Assembly (NCBI GenBank): GCA_050084515.1
Contig: CM114271.1
Span: 13,392,001-13,456,000 of the forward strand
Reading direction: 5' to 3'
Length of the DNA: 64,000 nucleotides
Source of the DNA: Blasia pusilla
Taxonomy: Eukaryota; Marchantiophyta; Marchantiopsida; Blasiales
In this document: piece by piece, positions 1 to 10,989 of the stretch
How positions within the stretch are numbered: the first letter of the stretch is position 1
Layout: each line of letters opens with the position of its first letter
The notes under the pieces: generated by a model
What the model was told of the DNA's origin: nothing
Seen by the model: only the letters and a program-made list of their open reading frames with translations
Database searches by the model: none
Made by a program: the position numbers and the translations under genes

Positions 1-73
1 ACTCAAGATAGTCCGCTGGCTCCAATGCCCTATCCACGATAGATCTTGGCCTATCGGCTACTCAGATGTGACA
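1..73 (-). repeat. Start of an A-type terminal repeat of another methyltransferase-Ty3 copy, running off the left edge
   Basis: The reverse complement begins TGTCACATCTGAG and continues with the same roughly 70 bases found at 4993 and 17003, the starts of the A repeats of copy B. On the minus strand the element would start at base 73 and continue beyond the window edge. Only the first 73 bases are visible, so no coding content can be assigned. The match is direct; the idea that a whole further copy lies outside is inference. Confidence 0.75.
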
Positions 74-835
74 AGGTGGTGGGCGATGACTAAGATACTG
101 TACAAACATTGCAAGCTGTAAGCGCAGAAAACTCAAAAGAGACAAATAAAACTTTGAATCTGCATAATGCGAGAAGAGCGGTAACTAGAGCTTATAAATA
201 TAGACGAATACTTTGTATTAGGGTTAAACTTGGGCGGGTAAGAGAAACATATGCAAGTAGAGTGCTTATTATCAAGCGGAAAAACTTTAACGCGTAGAGG
301 GAGTAGAAATTGGACGAGCGGTAGAGCTGAAAAAAACCAAAGGAGTACTCACAACAAAGACCCTCGGAAAGAAGCGAAAAAATTGTAACGCGTAGAAGGA
401 GTAGAAATCAGACGAGTGGCAAAGTTGAGAAAATATTTATGAGTATTGACGAAAACCAGAGAAGTACTCACAACAATCACAAAAAATACAATCGAATATG
501 AATTGGAGATGGAAAAATAAATTCGATTCAAACTCATGAGGAATCCGAACAAAAGCATCCGCCATTAGTGTGTAATTGATTACTGCCAGTCTACATGAAC
601 ACCAAGTATAAACGCTGCCACATTCTTGATATGAGAGAGAGGCATTATGTCTCACAAGAAGCGAGAGGCATAATTTATGATATTGGGAACTTTAGATCCT
701 CATCGGACTCTTATCGCACGGTGTTGCTTCATAGTAGTCACGTGTTCCGACACGTGGGTGCCTGCAAGAAAACATGTGGATATGGAGCCACCACGAAAAG
801 GGACCTAAAATGACCCCTACATGTAGTGAAGAGTG
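74..835. other. Non-coding flank left of copy A, with a short tandem repeat
   Basis: No convincing gene is visible. A unit of about 95 bases occurs twice, at about 286-358 and 384-477. Both units share TAACGCGTAGA, GGAGTAGAAAT and, near the end, AGTACTCACAACAA. Short open frames here have no recognisable domain. Confidence 0.55.
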
Positions 836-1130
836 AGAGAGTGTTTTTATATTTCATTTATGTCCTCATGTTGAGCTTTTAGAGCACCTCTTGTTTAATT
901 TTTTTAAGAATTATGTCGCTAGAAGCTGCTCTCCTTCATAGCAAAAGATGGATCTGGTTTGATATCAAGTGTAGATTCAAAAATGGAGTTGGCCGCATGA
1001 GCCTTTTTATTTCAATTTTGCATAAGAAAGATCTAAAGGGGTAGGGAGAATTCGTTGCATGTAGATGGACAATCGAGTTGCCTCGATGGGAAGCCCTTAG
1101 TCACGCATGTTTGGGTTTGTTTCCTCATTT
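836..1130 (+). repeat. Decayed 5' terminal repeat end and leader of copy A
   Basis: This stretch aligns in order with the end of copy B's A1 repeat and the start of its leader (5305-5600). Shared blocks include CTCATGTTG, AGAGCACCTCT and TTGATA, then AGAAAGAT followed by GGGAATTCGTTG-like sequence and GAGTTGCCT. It marks the 5' side of copy A. The beginning of the repeat is not recognisable, so the true left border of copy A lies somewhere before 836. Confidence 0.6.
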
Positions 1131-1777
1131 TTTTCAAAAGGTTGTGCACAAAGGTATTGCTTCTTTTTTTTGGTTTTAACGTTAACGGATAGCAAAATGA
1201 ATTTGGATAACATCAAAGTGTCGAGAGGGATTGCTTGGATGTAGCATGTGAGTGTGACATCAAGAGTATGTAGGAGTGTGTTGGAGGAGAAAAAAAAGGT
1301 TTAGGTCTTGGGGGGATTTTTAAGTAAGGGCGGCAAGACTAGGGTAAGGGCGGCTAGACTAGGGTTAGGACGGACAATTCTCATAGAGAGCGTAAGGGGA
1401 TGTCATAATTCACTATGAGGGAGGGTCCGCTAGACCGTACGTAAGGAGATATGCCCAACCAAGAGCTCTGTGCAGCGTTGAAGCAAGTTGTAGCGTCAGA
1501 GGGACGTGTGCAAAAGCCTAGAGTGTCGCGACCCTCATAGCTAAACGTGCACCAATGTGGAACATTAGAACTCTAGTGGGCTCACACTAGGATAGAAGCA
1601 TGTTGGAGTCTCTTAGATGAGGCATGAGTTGTAAAAGCGAGATGCAAGCCTTATTGGGTGTCTCAATTGATGATGATTGTAACCTAGCAGAACAAGATCA
1701 AATGTCAAGCAAGACTTGAGAGGAGCTCAAGTCCCACAAGAGTTGGGAGCCAAGGGGATTGTAACCCGACTTGGAAC
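1131..1777. other. Copy A leader or deleted gag region, no readable gene
   Basis: This 0.65-kb stretch lies between the leader similarity and the methyltransferase remnant. Copy B holds leader, gag and protease here (about 6 kb), so most of that has been deleted or has decayed in copy A. No frame shows zinc knuckles or a protease motif. Confidence 0.5.
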
Positions 1778-1879
1778 TTGACTAAGCGTTTGGGAGTTCT
1801 CCATGTTGGTGCACATGAGGTGTTGCGGAGGGGGTATACAAGAGTAGAGTGCCCCTCCCATTTGTTAATGGATTCTATT

Positions 1880-2240
1880 ATGGATCCATGTCATCGATCC
1901 CACGTTGTGAGGCATGATGATCGACAGCCGTTGACTGTGGTCAACAAGATTGACATGCCATGGGCAGCCTTTCTCACATTTTTTAGTTTTCCCGCTTCCT
2001 ATGCATTCAAGGAGGCCAAGCTTGGCTTGTTTTGGGATGACCAGGTATAGCGGTTGGTGGAGCCCAATGTCGATGAGCGAGAGCTAGCGATGGGATTTCC
2101 CACATGAGTGACGGTAATATCGTCATTATCAGAGGCATCATGACAACGTGTCGTGAGTCAAGTGATGGACGTGAACTGCTTGGCATGGATTATCACCTTA
2201 GGAGTAGCTGAGCAACGTCATTTGAGGATGCAATAGATCA
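1880..2240 (+). pseudogene. Methyltransferase C-terminal remnant (copy A)
   Basis: The translated frame matches the C-terminal third of the methyltransferase in copies B and C. It has a SHVVRHDDRQPL segment (copy B: SQVVTRDDGPPL), FPASYAF, then DERELAMGFPT, interrupted by a stop, and VMDVNCLAWIITLG. These correspond to the end of the C5-methyltransferase fold (motifs IX and X). Motifs I, IV, VI and VIII are absent. At least three in-frame stops are seen. It is recognised by comparison with copies B and C, not on its own. Confidence 0.75.
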
Positions 2241-2546
2241 TAACTGTTGCATTGGTGAGCCCCATGCCTACCAAGACGGTTGAGGCAGTGGCTAGGGGCG
2301 AGACCCGAGGAGATCAACACATGCACCATGGGTGATCGGGAGAGACACCCTTGGAATTCTTGGGATGTTTTGTAGGTACGTCGGGAAATGATAACCACAA
2401 CATCGAGGGTGGTTTAGGGTACTGCACATGGAGGAGATCAAATTTTGCAGTTGGTTGTAGGGGAGCAATCGAGTCATGTTGTCCAAGACGGGGTTGCACC
2501 ATAGCAACCACCGATACTCGCATCGGAGAATCCTACTGTAGTCACG

Positions 2547-3480
2547 ATGGAGACTTGGGAGCCACATATGGGCCCTAAGTTGAAAGGAGGAGAGGGGCGT
2601 TGGATACATCAATTTCTTAGAAGTTATAGTAGTTGTTTTGCATTCAGCATGCATGATTTTATTGATTTGGGTACGCTGAAGGGTCTAGAGATCCGTATTG
2701 AGTTGTTGAGCGACACGTCGATCTTCCGACAACCCTACAGGTACAATGATATGGAGAGGGCTCTGATTTAGAGTAGAGCCAATATTGGGTTGGAATAGGA
2801 CTAGTGGAGATGTCGCATGGAGAGTATGCATCTAATACTATGAGTCCGTCATGCCTGCCAAGAAGGATGTGCATGGCAACTGGACGGATAGGCGGATGTG
2901 TGGAGATTACCGACCTATTAATTGGCAGATGAAGTACGATAGGTATGCCATGCCCACCCCTAAAGAGATCTTTGATGATATTGGGCTTGCGAAGATCTTT
3001 AGTTTGTTGGATCTTTGAGCCAGATACCATCAGTTGCTTATCAGATTTGAGAATAGGCAAAAGACGACATTTTGGGGCATCGATCCTTACGGGAAGGATT
3101 GCTTGTACCAATGGCCGTTCTTACCATTTGGGTTAAAGAACGCTCCGATTGAGTTTCAGAGGGTCATGGATAGGATCTTGGTAGGTCTAGATTTTTCTAG
3201 GTGTTATAGTGATGACATCGTAGTCTTTAGCGCCACGGTTGAGGAGCATGAGCGACATCTGTAGGAGGTGTTTTGACGATTGCAGTTACATGGGCTAAAG
3301 CTACATCCAGACAAGTGCAAGCTCTTCTACAATCAGATTGAGTACTTGGGTCATACCATATATCCATGTGGCCTTGGTGTGCAACAGACAAAGGTAGAGG
3401 CTATTTGATGCCCTACAGATGTGAGTCGAGTTTGTGCATTCATGGGATTGGCAAACTTCTATCGATGATACGTCAAGGGT
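2547..3480 (+). pseudogene. Ty3-type reverse transcriptase remnant (copy A)
   Basis: RT of the Ty3/Gypsy class, recognisable from GDYRPIN, AMPTPKEIFDD, LPFGLKNAP and EFQRVMDRIL. The catalytic box reads CYSDDI, where related copies have CYIDDI, so one residue of the core motif has changed. Several stop codons (for example in DL*ARYHQ) break the frame. It follows the methyltransferase remnant directly, as in copies B and C. It would have copied element RNA into cDNA; here it is inactive. Confidence 0.88.
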
Positions 3481-4992
3481 TTCAGTTTGATTGTGAAGCC
3501 GCTAACTTGCTGACCAAGGTGGATCAAGAGTGGCACTGGGAGAGTGAGCAGGAGAGAGCATTTCAGTTGCTCAAGGAGAGGTTGACGTCTGCACCTATAT
3601 TGAGGAGACCGATCAGGGGGCCTCTGTTCCAGTTACATATCCATTAGAGCATGTTGGGGCTTGGAGCCGTGCTCACCCAACATGACGATGAGGGTAGAGA
3701 GTTTGTGGTGGCTTACGCAAGTCACTCAAACTACGTTGCGAAGGTGAATTATAGCTCATATGAGGGTGAGTGCTTGGTTGCAGTGTGGGCTGTCGCGTAT
3801 TTCAGGCGTTATTTATTCGGCAAACCCTTTACCATTATGACTGATCATCACCCACTTAAGTGGTTGATGGAGTTTGACAAGCCTACAGAGAAGCTTGCGA
3901 GGTCGGCTCTATTGTTGTAGGAGTATGATTTCTAGATAGTACATAGACCTCGGATACTCAACCAGGATGTAGATGGTTTGAGTTGTAACCCATGCCTGAG
4001 CCAGTGAGATATGTGACTAGAGCTTGATGGCATGGAGAGAGTGATGAGGAGTTGGTTCCAAGATGGCACGCGTCAGCCTATTTGCGGATGTTGGATATGG
4101 AGAGCCACATTTTTGAGACTTCGATGGCGAGGTCTAATGGAGATTCCTTAGATCTAGAGGCCGGTGAAGAGATGACATGTGGCCAAGATATTCAAGAGGA
4201 TGGAGTAGTCTTGGAGTAACTGCGTGCTCGCAACGTCGCGAGCACAATTGGTGCTAGAGAGTGGAATCGGATCCTACAATGAGCCAGATGGTTCTAATGG
4301 GAGGGGACACATATGTTGCAAGTTTGGGAGGATGGTAGAGTACGTGTAGTGCCTTATCCTTCATAGAGAGCATGTCTGGTGCGCCATGCCCACGAGGAGT
4401 AAGGTCATTTTGGAGTGAAGCGGACGTACAACTTGCTCCAGATACAGTATTGGTGGTGAGGTATGCAGGCTGATATTCAACAGTGTGTGATCGGGTGCAA
4501 ACATCGTTCAATCCTCTGACTCCACAATTTCATCCACTTCCGATCATGGATTTAGGTTATATATGGAGTTTGGATTTTGCAGGACCTTTACCTTTGACGG
4601 AGCGCCATAGTCGTTATGTGTTGGTGATGGTTCGACACTTCTTGAATTGGATAGAGTTGGTTACATTGCTTGACAAAACAAGTGAGGGAGTAGCGTATTC
4701 CTTCCTAGGTTGAATATTGAATCATTACGGCGCACCAACTCAGTTGTTGACAGACCACGACACAGAGTTTTGCGGGGAGTTTCAAGCCTTGTGTGATCAC
4801 GTGTTGATCGACCACCGCACCACTTCGCAAGAGCATCCTCAGGAAAATGGACTAAAGGAGAGGGTTGTGTAGACGGTGAAGAGAGGTTACGTAAGCATGG
4901 CTTGTAGAGAGGTCACCTAGGGGATTCGGACCTCCAGTTTCCGTGGTTGGCGATGGGATACAGATTCAACATGCAAGCCTCCTTAACGTCTT
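3481..4992 (+). pseudogene. RNase H and integrase N-terminal part (copy A), cut by copy B
   Basis: RNase H is recognised from the FVVAYASHS, EGECLVAVWAVAYFRRYLFG and MTDHHPLKWLME segments. The integrase part has the SLDFAGPLPL segment with the first catalytic Asp, a decayed second Asp segment (LTDHDTEF) and a GLKERVV segment with the expected Glu. The frame stops at 4992, where copy B begins, in the middle of a segment whose counterpart in copy B lies around 16160. The remainder resumes at 17622. Multiple nonsense codons (TAG, TGA) are present. Confidence 0.85.
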
Positions 4993-5188
4993 CGTCACAT
5001 CTGGGTAGCCGATAGGCCGAGATCTATCGTGGATAGGGCGTTGGAACCAGTGGACTATCTTGAATGTAACTTTGTCCCACTATGTCGGATGAGGTTGAAG
5101 ATAGGTCCATTGTGTCAGGAATGTTATTTCTGACAATTTTCATGTTGAGGTCTTTCACAGCGGGATGACTTGTTGACTAGGTCACCCG

Positions 5189-5261
5189 CCCCTGGTAACC
5201 TGTGCGTGCAGGTTACCAAGGGGAGGGCTATTTTTAGGGGAAGAGCCTTTTGGCTCTTCCC
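5189..5261 (+). promoter_or_regulatory. Two strong hairpins upstream of the TATA box in A1
   Basis: The first hairpin pairs CCCCTGGTAACCTG with CAGGTTACC-A-AGGGG (5189-5223). The second pairs GGGAAGAGCC with GGCTCTTCCC around a TTTT loop (5238-5261). Both recur in A2 (17196-17262). If A2 carries the transcript's 3' end they could act in RNA; otherwise they may be DNA signals in the promoter. Their role is not known. Confidence 0.6.
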
Positions 5262-5266
5262 AACCC

Positions 5267-5273
5267 TATATAA
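5267..5273 (+). promoter_or_regulatory. TATA box of copy B
   Basis: TATATAA lies in CCCTATATAAGAGAGG. The same box is at 17278-17284 in A2. Transcription would start roughly 30 bases downstream, within A, giving a transcript that ends in A2 or B2. Confidence 0.65.
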
Positions 5274-5473
5274 GAGAGGAAGGTGGCTTTCCTAAGCCAT
5301 CTTTCTCATGTTGGGCCATTGGAGCACCTCTCTTGTATGTGTGTGAGATAGGACTAGGGTGCTAGCCTCCAGATTCCTTGATAGCATAGGGTGGACAAGG
5401 CTCAATATGCCAATGTAGATTGAGGAGTGGAGTTTTAGGCCGGGTGTACCGTTTTTACTACTCTTAATTTTTA

Positions 5474-6633
5474 CATGAGAAAGATGTTAGGGGGCTGGTG
5501 GGAATTCGTTGTTTGTAGGTAGGCAAGCGAGTTGCCTTGGTCGGGAGCCCCTGGAGACGCGTGTGTTGCGGGTGTTGGTCATTTTTTTGTTCGGAAGGCC
5601 GTGGGCAAAATCGCTGTCCGTTTTTCATAGATTTCTTTGGTGCGGGTTGAAGGGGAACAACAGCTGAGTGTAGCGCACGGTGTGCAACAAGTGGCAGTGA
5701 GTGAATCAACGACGAGTGAGTGCCGCGTGTCGCAAAAGAGAGAGCTTTGTCTTGTAGTCGCCGGGGGGCTGTCAAGCAAAGGCGGCTTGGTAGCTATTTA
5801 GGTTACTTGTAGCGTTTTAGGTCATAGAGCTGTGTTAGGTAACTTGGATCCGCGGGGCTTCTAGGTACAAGCGTTGGACTTGAGCGTCTAAGGAAGGAAG
5901 AGAGAGGGGCCCGCATAGGGCCTCGTGCCCATACAGGATTGCGGCTCCATAGGGAGCCGCGCAGGTGTAGTTAAAGCAGGGCCGCAACCACATAGGGCTA
6001 CGTGCCCTCAACAGACCCCGTAGGCCCAAGGCCGCGGTAGAGAGGGGGTCGCGGGAGCTGAGGAGCTCTTAAGGTCGAGGAAGGAGGGGGTGGAAGGAGT
6101 CATTATGACTCCAAAGATGGAGGAAGGGCATGGGCAGGTGTGCCCACATAGGGCGCATGCCAAATGGGTAGAGACAGAGCCGGGAGCTAGGAGCGGGAGT
6201 GAAGGAGGAAAGAGGGGGCGTTTAGGGTCTCGGCCTCATAGGGCCGCGCGCCTAAGGGAGTAAAGAGAAGTAGTTCGGTAAGGGAGAGCACTTATGGCTC
6301 GGGATAAGAAGCTCTGAGAGAGGTTAGGATAAAGGCGGGGCTGAAAGGTGGTAGCCGGAGAGCAAGGTTGCGCGTGGCAGGGAGTTCGAGAAGTAGGGAG
6401 TAAGAGTCGGGTGAAGGTGGCGGAAGGTACTATCACCACATAGATAAGAGTGATGTGGTGACCAGGCTACCCGGTTAGGCAAGTTTGGATATGCTTACGT
6501 AGTTAGGAGAGCATACGTGGTCGATCGGGCTTCTACCAAGTTTTTCAGAGTTTAGATTTTCCGAACATTATTTTCGGAGGACTGGACTAACTGCCAGCAA
6601 GGTGGGTGAGCTACACCGACAGTTGACGACGGA
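5474..6633 (+). other. Leader region of copy B with repeated small hairpins
   Basis: About 1.1 kb separates A1 from the first gag-like frame. No gene is recognised. From 5908 to 6256 there are several short inverted repeats around a CATAG-type loop, with different stem sequences. The start (5474-5600) matches the copy A leader at 1024-1130. Confidence 0.55.
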
Positions 6634-8290
6634 GTGGTAGTGCTGGAGACACATGCACTGATGCCGACGGGTAGTCCGTATCTGTTGACGAGAGACTCAG
6701 GGTTGCTGTCAGACGGTGAGTCTGACAGGGTTGTCATCACGGCATTCTTCCAGGTTTCGGAAGAACGGGGTAGTGCAAGCACTAGTAGTGGTGGGACACG
6801 GAGTGGAGTGAGATACCGAGGGGTCACCAGTGAGAAGCTACCTCGACATCCATCCATGGCTAGATCGTCATCACTAGACACTGGGTCTGGTGACGAGATC
6901 GCAGACGAAGGCAGTATCACTTGGCAGGAGATGGACAACATGGGCCATCGGGGCATGCGTCGTTTCTCCGGTGCAATGGGCACCATTGACTTAGATGATT
7001 TTATCCAGGAGTTCGACACGTGGTGCGACTTCCAGGAGATACGGACCCCGACACGGTTCAACCCTTTCATGGCATGGAAGGGGTTGTTTGAGCACTTGGA
7101 GGGTCCTCCGATGGATGATTACATGGAGTTTCGATCACTATATTCAGTAGAGATCGATGCTTGGAGGATGTATTGGGCTCCAGGGTATGTGTCCACTGGT
7201 GGTCGCAAGGCATATGATGGGATTGTGAGAGGAGAGAGACCCACACCATCAGCCCGGAGACTAGATGGAGAGGAGGGCAGTGAGACAGGCGATGTGGCAC
7301 AGATCTCTAGTGGTAGCGAGCCACCCAGCTTTAGCCCCAGTGGAGTTCTTCCGACAGTTGGGGAAGAGCTACCAAGGCATACACACCAACAAGCTGAAGA
7401 GTCTACAGGATATTCAGCGACGATCAGGTGAGAGTTTGAGAGAGGCATTCACGCGCATGAGGAGGCTGATCATTGCTACGTATGGAGTGACTGAGGCGCA
7501 GTCAGTCCAGTATTGGTATGGGGTTCTGGACTGAGAACTACGGAGGAGAGTCCGAGATGCGGTGCTAATTCACACAGCAAAGCCCACATTGAAGGTGATC
7601 TTTGAGTTTTTTGAGCGTATTGAGCTCAACATGAGTGAGGAGCAAGTAGTGACCGCTGGATTTTCTCGAGAGTCGACGGATCCACGAGCGACGGTGACCC
7701 CACAGGTGCCACAACGAGCACCAGTACCACAGGAGCGGGCCGGTGTGCCCAGAGAGCAGGTCGGGTACCGTGAGCCTATAAGGCAATGACCCATACCTAC
7801 ATATGTTGCCCAGTAGGCACCGATGTGGTCTTGTTGGACGTGTGGAGGGGCCCATAGGCAAAGAGATTGCCCACAGCATGGGAGAGGACCACGAGCGCCT
7901 CCGATTGCTCAAGAGCCACAGAGGAAGTCCCCACCACAACCCTAGTGTGACTATTGCCACAGATATGGTCACACTAGGGATAGATGTTTTGACCTTCGCC
8001 GAGAGGCACGTCCAGAGGTAGGCCAAGGGCCTGGGGGCGATCGTCTTGGAGGAGGTCGGGGAGTTCTTCCTGGACATGGTGGTAGAGGACCACCACCAGC
8101 CAAAGGAGATGGAGTCGGAGCACCAGAGTTGGCACTTCTCACGCGCATGGATCAGTTGGAGCAGAGGATTGCTGCCAGGACGATGATGCAGCTCAAGGAA
8201 GGCACAGAGCCGCGAGCAGCTAGTGTGGCTCCAACTTCTACCTCTTACCTTGACCCGGGTGAGGATCTTGCCAGTATGGGATTTATGTGT
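6634..8290 (+). pseudogene. gag: Gag (copy B), broken by stops and frameshifts
   Basis: Gag-like protein in several frames. An N-terminal region contains DLDDFIQEFDTWCDFQE. A capsid-like segment (EFFRQLGKSYQG, SLREAFTRMRRLI, VQYWYGVLD) lies at about 7340-7530. Two zinc knuckles follow: CWTCGGAHRQRDC at about 7830-7870 and CDYCHRYGHTRDRC at about 7950-7992. The same order is seen in copy C gag. It would form the particle and bind element RNA. In-frame stops (for example at 7532) and frame changes make it non-functional. Confidence 0.8.
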
Positions 8291-8317
8291 AGTGCAGCCT
8301 AGGTTGAGGCAGCTGCA

Positions 8318-8753
8318 GTGGTGACTCGGGGTGCTGCGAGAGGCACCGAGCCATCGAGAGGTGGAGTTGAGATTGACCTACTAGAGGGGATCAATGAGCG
8401 GCAGGCCAGGGTTCCACAGTCATTCACATTGTCGGCGGCACTACACACACTAGAGCGAGCAGTGGTGAAACGTGGAGTAGTGTTACTAGATAACCGAGCG
8501 GGAGTATTTTTCTTGGTTAGTCCAATGGGGACAGTATACCACCCGCAACGCGTCCTACTTGATTCGGGAGCGCAACCCTTGATGTTAGGGAAGGCGGCGT
8601 GTTTAGCGTTGGGGTTACGGAAGGCCGACATTGAGCCTTGTCCCTTCCAGATACAAACCTCGATTGGGGGCGTGTCACCCACGCAATATATGACTCGACA
8701 GGAGATAGTTGTCAGAGTCCAGCCAGAGCATGCGACGGATAGTGCGAGGTGCG
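8318..8753 (+). pseudogene. Aspartic protease domain (copy B)
   Basis: The open frame contains VLLDSGAQPLMLG, the Asp-Ser-Gly active-site motif of retroelement proteases, then ALGLRKADIEPCPFQIQTSIGG. Copy C has the same domain with DSR in place of DSG. It would cut the Gag-Pol polyprotein. The frame is truncated at 8753 by the 3.2-kb insertion; the missing continuation resumes at 11947 (VITTPAEPYHALVG). Confidence 0.8.
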
Positions 8754-9512
8754 GTAAGAGGAGAGGAAGAGAGGAAGAGAGGAGAGAGGAGAGAGGAAAC
8801 TACCTTCAACCGAAATAGATACTTTTTTTTGAAGAGAGTTTCCGTTGGGTTGAAGAGAGGAAACTTTTTGTGTGAATTTTTGCACTTTTTTGTTCATTTA
8901 TTAAACAATCCCACAATTTTTTTTTCCTCTTCCATATTTTGGCAACCCCTATGAGTCCGACGAGTTGCAAATTGCACAAAATTTACAAAACTGAAAAATC
9001 AGTGGAATCATAAGTGTGGAACCAATCACTTTTTCCATCCAAGGTCTGGAAAAAATCTATCATTTGCCCTGGGCTCAATAGAGTTCAAGCTCACAGTGAA
9101 GGTTGAGAAAAAAATAAAAGTACAATCTAAAACCTCATTTTGCATCCTCAAAGTGGTTTGTTTAAAATACTTGAACTTCTTTGAGGGGTGGGGTGGTTGG
9201 TGGATTCCTACTCCTACCTCCGACTCTCTTAAAACTACCAAACAACACATAGTACATGTGCTTACAAGGAAATACCTTTTGCCACTTGTCTCTCTTTGGA
9301 CAAAGTCATCACATGAACATGTGGGAAAGCAACAGATGTGCACCACATACACCCTGTGACACTTGAATTTCTGTGTTGTTCTGACCCAATACATCCTTCC
9401 TATTCCATTGCCACTCAAGACATCTTTCGTGGCGATGATCTCCATTTTGCCTCCCAAGCTGGTGCAATTCATTTTGCTCTCTCCACCATTGGCCTAGACA
9501 TTCTGTTTCTCT
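8754..9512. other. Non-coding left part of the insertion in copy B
   Basis: A purine-rich GAGAGGAAGAGAGG stretch (8754-8800) is followed by AT-rich sequence with T runs. No gene is supported; the open frames on both strands look like shadows. Confidence 0.45.
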
Positions 9513-10787
9513 TCACCCCATTTCTAGACTCAAGCAGAAATAATGGATTGAGATCATCCACCTTCTCCGGGTACATGTTGACATCAATCTTGGGTTGAAT
9601 CGAAATCGAAGGTCTCTGTAATCGAACATGCTCGAACTTCCCCGTCTCTGAGTCGAAACCGACACTTGTAAGATTGTCCACTTCATCTTGAGTGCGATTC
9701 GTGTACTGCGGCGATGGGCCAAATCGTGGGGGTATTCGGGAGCTCCAATGGCAGCGGATAAGACTTCGAAAGCGCAAGATTCATTTGGGCAGAAGAAGTA
9801 CTTCAATTGATCCCCGGTCCTCGTGAAACGATCAAAGGTTTTGAGTCCCCAAAACCCAGGCAGTGGTCGTCCAGTCCTTGTACAGTTCTTATTTAGGAAA
9901 GTGCCGCATGCTCTCCTAATGCCATCTGATCCTTCCTTGCACGTGGGTCCACATCCTGGGTCGCTCCGAGATATATGCCACCGTTTTAGGTTGCAATCCA
10001 CTTCCATTACCGGAATCCCATATTGTTGAACCACCCCAGTGAGAGGATGTTGCAAACTTCCAGCAACGGAGGGCTTTTGAAATAAAACATTCACTGATTT
10101 TGGAGAAGTAACTCCATCACGGATTTGGGACGGGTTCGGGGTCCCCGAATACCTGGGCGGTGTAATTTCCTCATCCAAATCAATCACCGGATTTGTTCCT
10201 CGATGCTGCCTCTTCACCTGCTTGAAGTCAAGATACTTATCTGGTCTCCACGAGTCTCGTTCGGACTGCTCTACCACCATCTGTATGGGACGTCTTGAAA
10301 CCCGCCCACGAATATCCCCACCTATGTGTACGTCTTGCTCGAGTGGAGTTCCAGCTACGCACCGGTTGAAGGCTTCGACATACAATTTTTCATCACCAGA
10401 TCTCACAGCCGCCCTAACATAGAGCTCGTAGATCGACGACCCTTTTCCTTTTGTTATGCCTCTTGTGAGGAAGATATGGGATGCTGCAGACTGTAGCATT
10501 GCTCTTGCCTGGTCTTGTTGGCATGCCTCCACAAGTGAAATTCGTTGGCATGCTTGTGACGACCTCCAAGAGGAATGAACACTTTCTGCTCCACTTGTGT
10601 TGGGGTAGAGGGCATTTTCATGAACGTTCAATCCCTGCAACGACGGCAATGTTAGAAGGGAACGAAAATAACCCAGGAGTAAAAGAAATAAGCGACCTGT
10701 CGGAACCAGACGGGTTGCAGGCCCGAGGCATCCCATTAACGACTCTGCGACCCGTCGGGTCCCGACGTGTTGTAACCCTAAACCCAC
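9513..10787 (-). pseudogene. Transposase-like protein, C-terminal part
   Basis: A 424-residue minus-strand open frame, the longest open frame of the insert. Around residue 85 it carries TSGAESVHSSWRSS, reminiscent of the Asn/Ser-x-x-Glu segment that supplies the last acidic residue in some DDE transposases. The next 100 residues (GKGSSIYELYVRAAVRSGDEKLYVEAFNR) have no family I can name. Its first part runs through the palindromic repeat and is probably not original coding sequence. Assignment as transposase is inference from context and the weak motif. Confidence 0.4.
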
Positions 10788-10965
10788 CTACCGCAACCCG
10801 TCGGAACCCGACGGGTTGCAAGGCCGAGGCATCCCATGAACGACTCTGTGACCCGTCGGGTCCCGACGGGTTGCACACTCGAGACGACACCAAACATCTG
10901 GATGCAACCCGTCGGTTTCCGTCGGGTTGCACACTCGGGCAACCCGTCGCATCCGACAGCTTGCT
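10690..10965. repeat. Palindrome-rich tandem repeat in the insertion
   Basis: Six imperfect palindromes of about 24 bases built on ACCCGTCGGGTCCCGACGGGT lie at about 10694, 10749, 10794, 10849, 10905 and 10940. The first four form two units of 100 bases (10694 to 10794 and 10749 to 10849), with shared spacers such as GAGGCATCCCAT(G/T)AACGACTCTG. Confidence 0.8.
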
Positions 10966-10989
10966 TGGTTTCTTGGGTTTGAAATCCAT

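Larger units (their letters stand above)
4993..5473 (+). repeat. A1 terminal repeat of copy B, with promoter
   Basis: It is nearly identical to 17003-17485 (A2). It starts (T/C)GTCACATCTGGG and ends in a T-rich stretch after ACTACTCTT. It contains a TATA box and two strong hairpins. Unlike a normal 5' LTR it is not preceded by the B sequence that follows the PPT at the 3' side. After A1 no primer-binding site like TGGTATCAGAGC is visible. Confidence 0.85.

Noticed and set aside
95-100. ATAC followed by TG as the left target duplication and start of copy A (ATAC also follows 41448)
   Set aside because: A 4-base match is likely by chance over 800 bases, and the following sequence does not resemble the A repeat.
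2292-2654. 120-residue minus-strand frame
   Set aside because: It lies opposite the copy A methyltransferase-RT linker and has no domain; shadow frame.
10690-10965. Regular palindromic repeats considered as a CRISPR array
   Set aside because: Spacing alternates, spacers are also repeated, the units lie inside a eukaryotic transposon, and no cas gene exists here.
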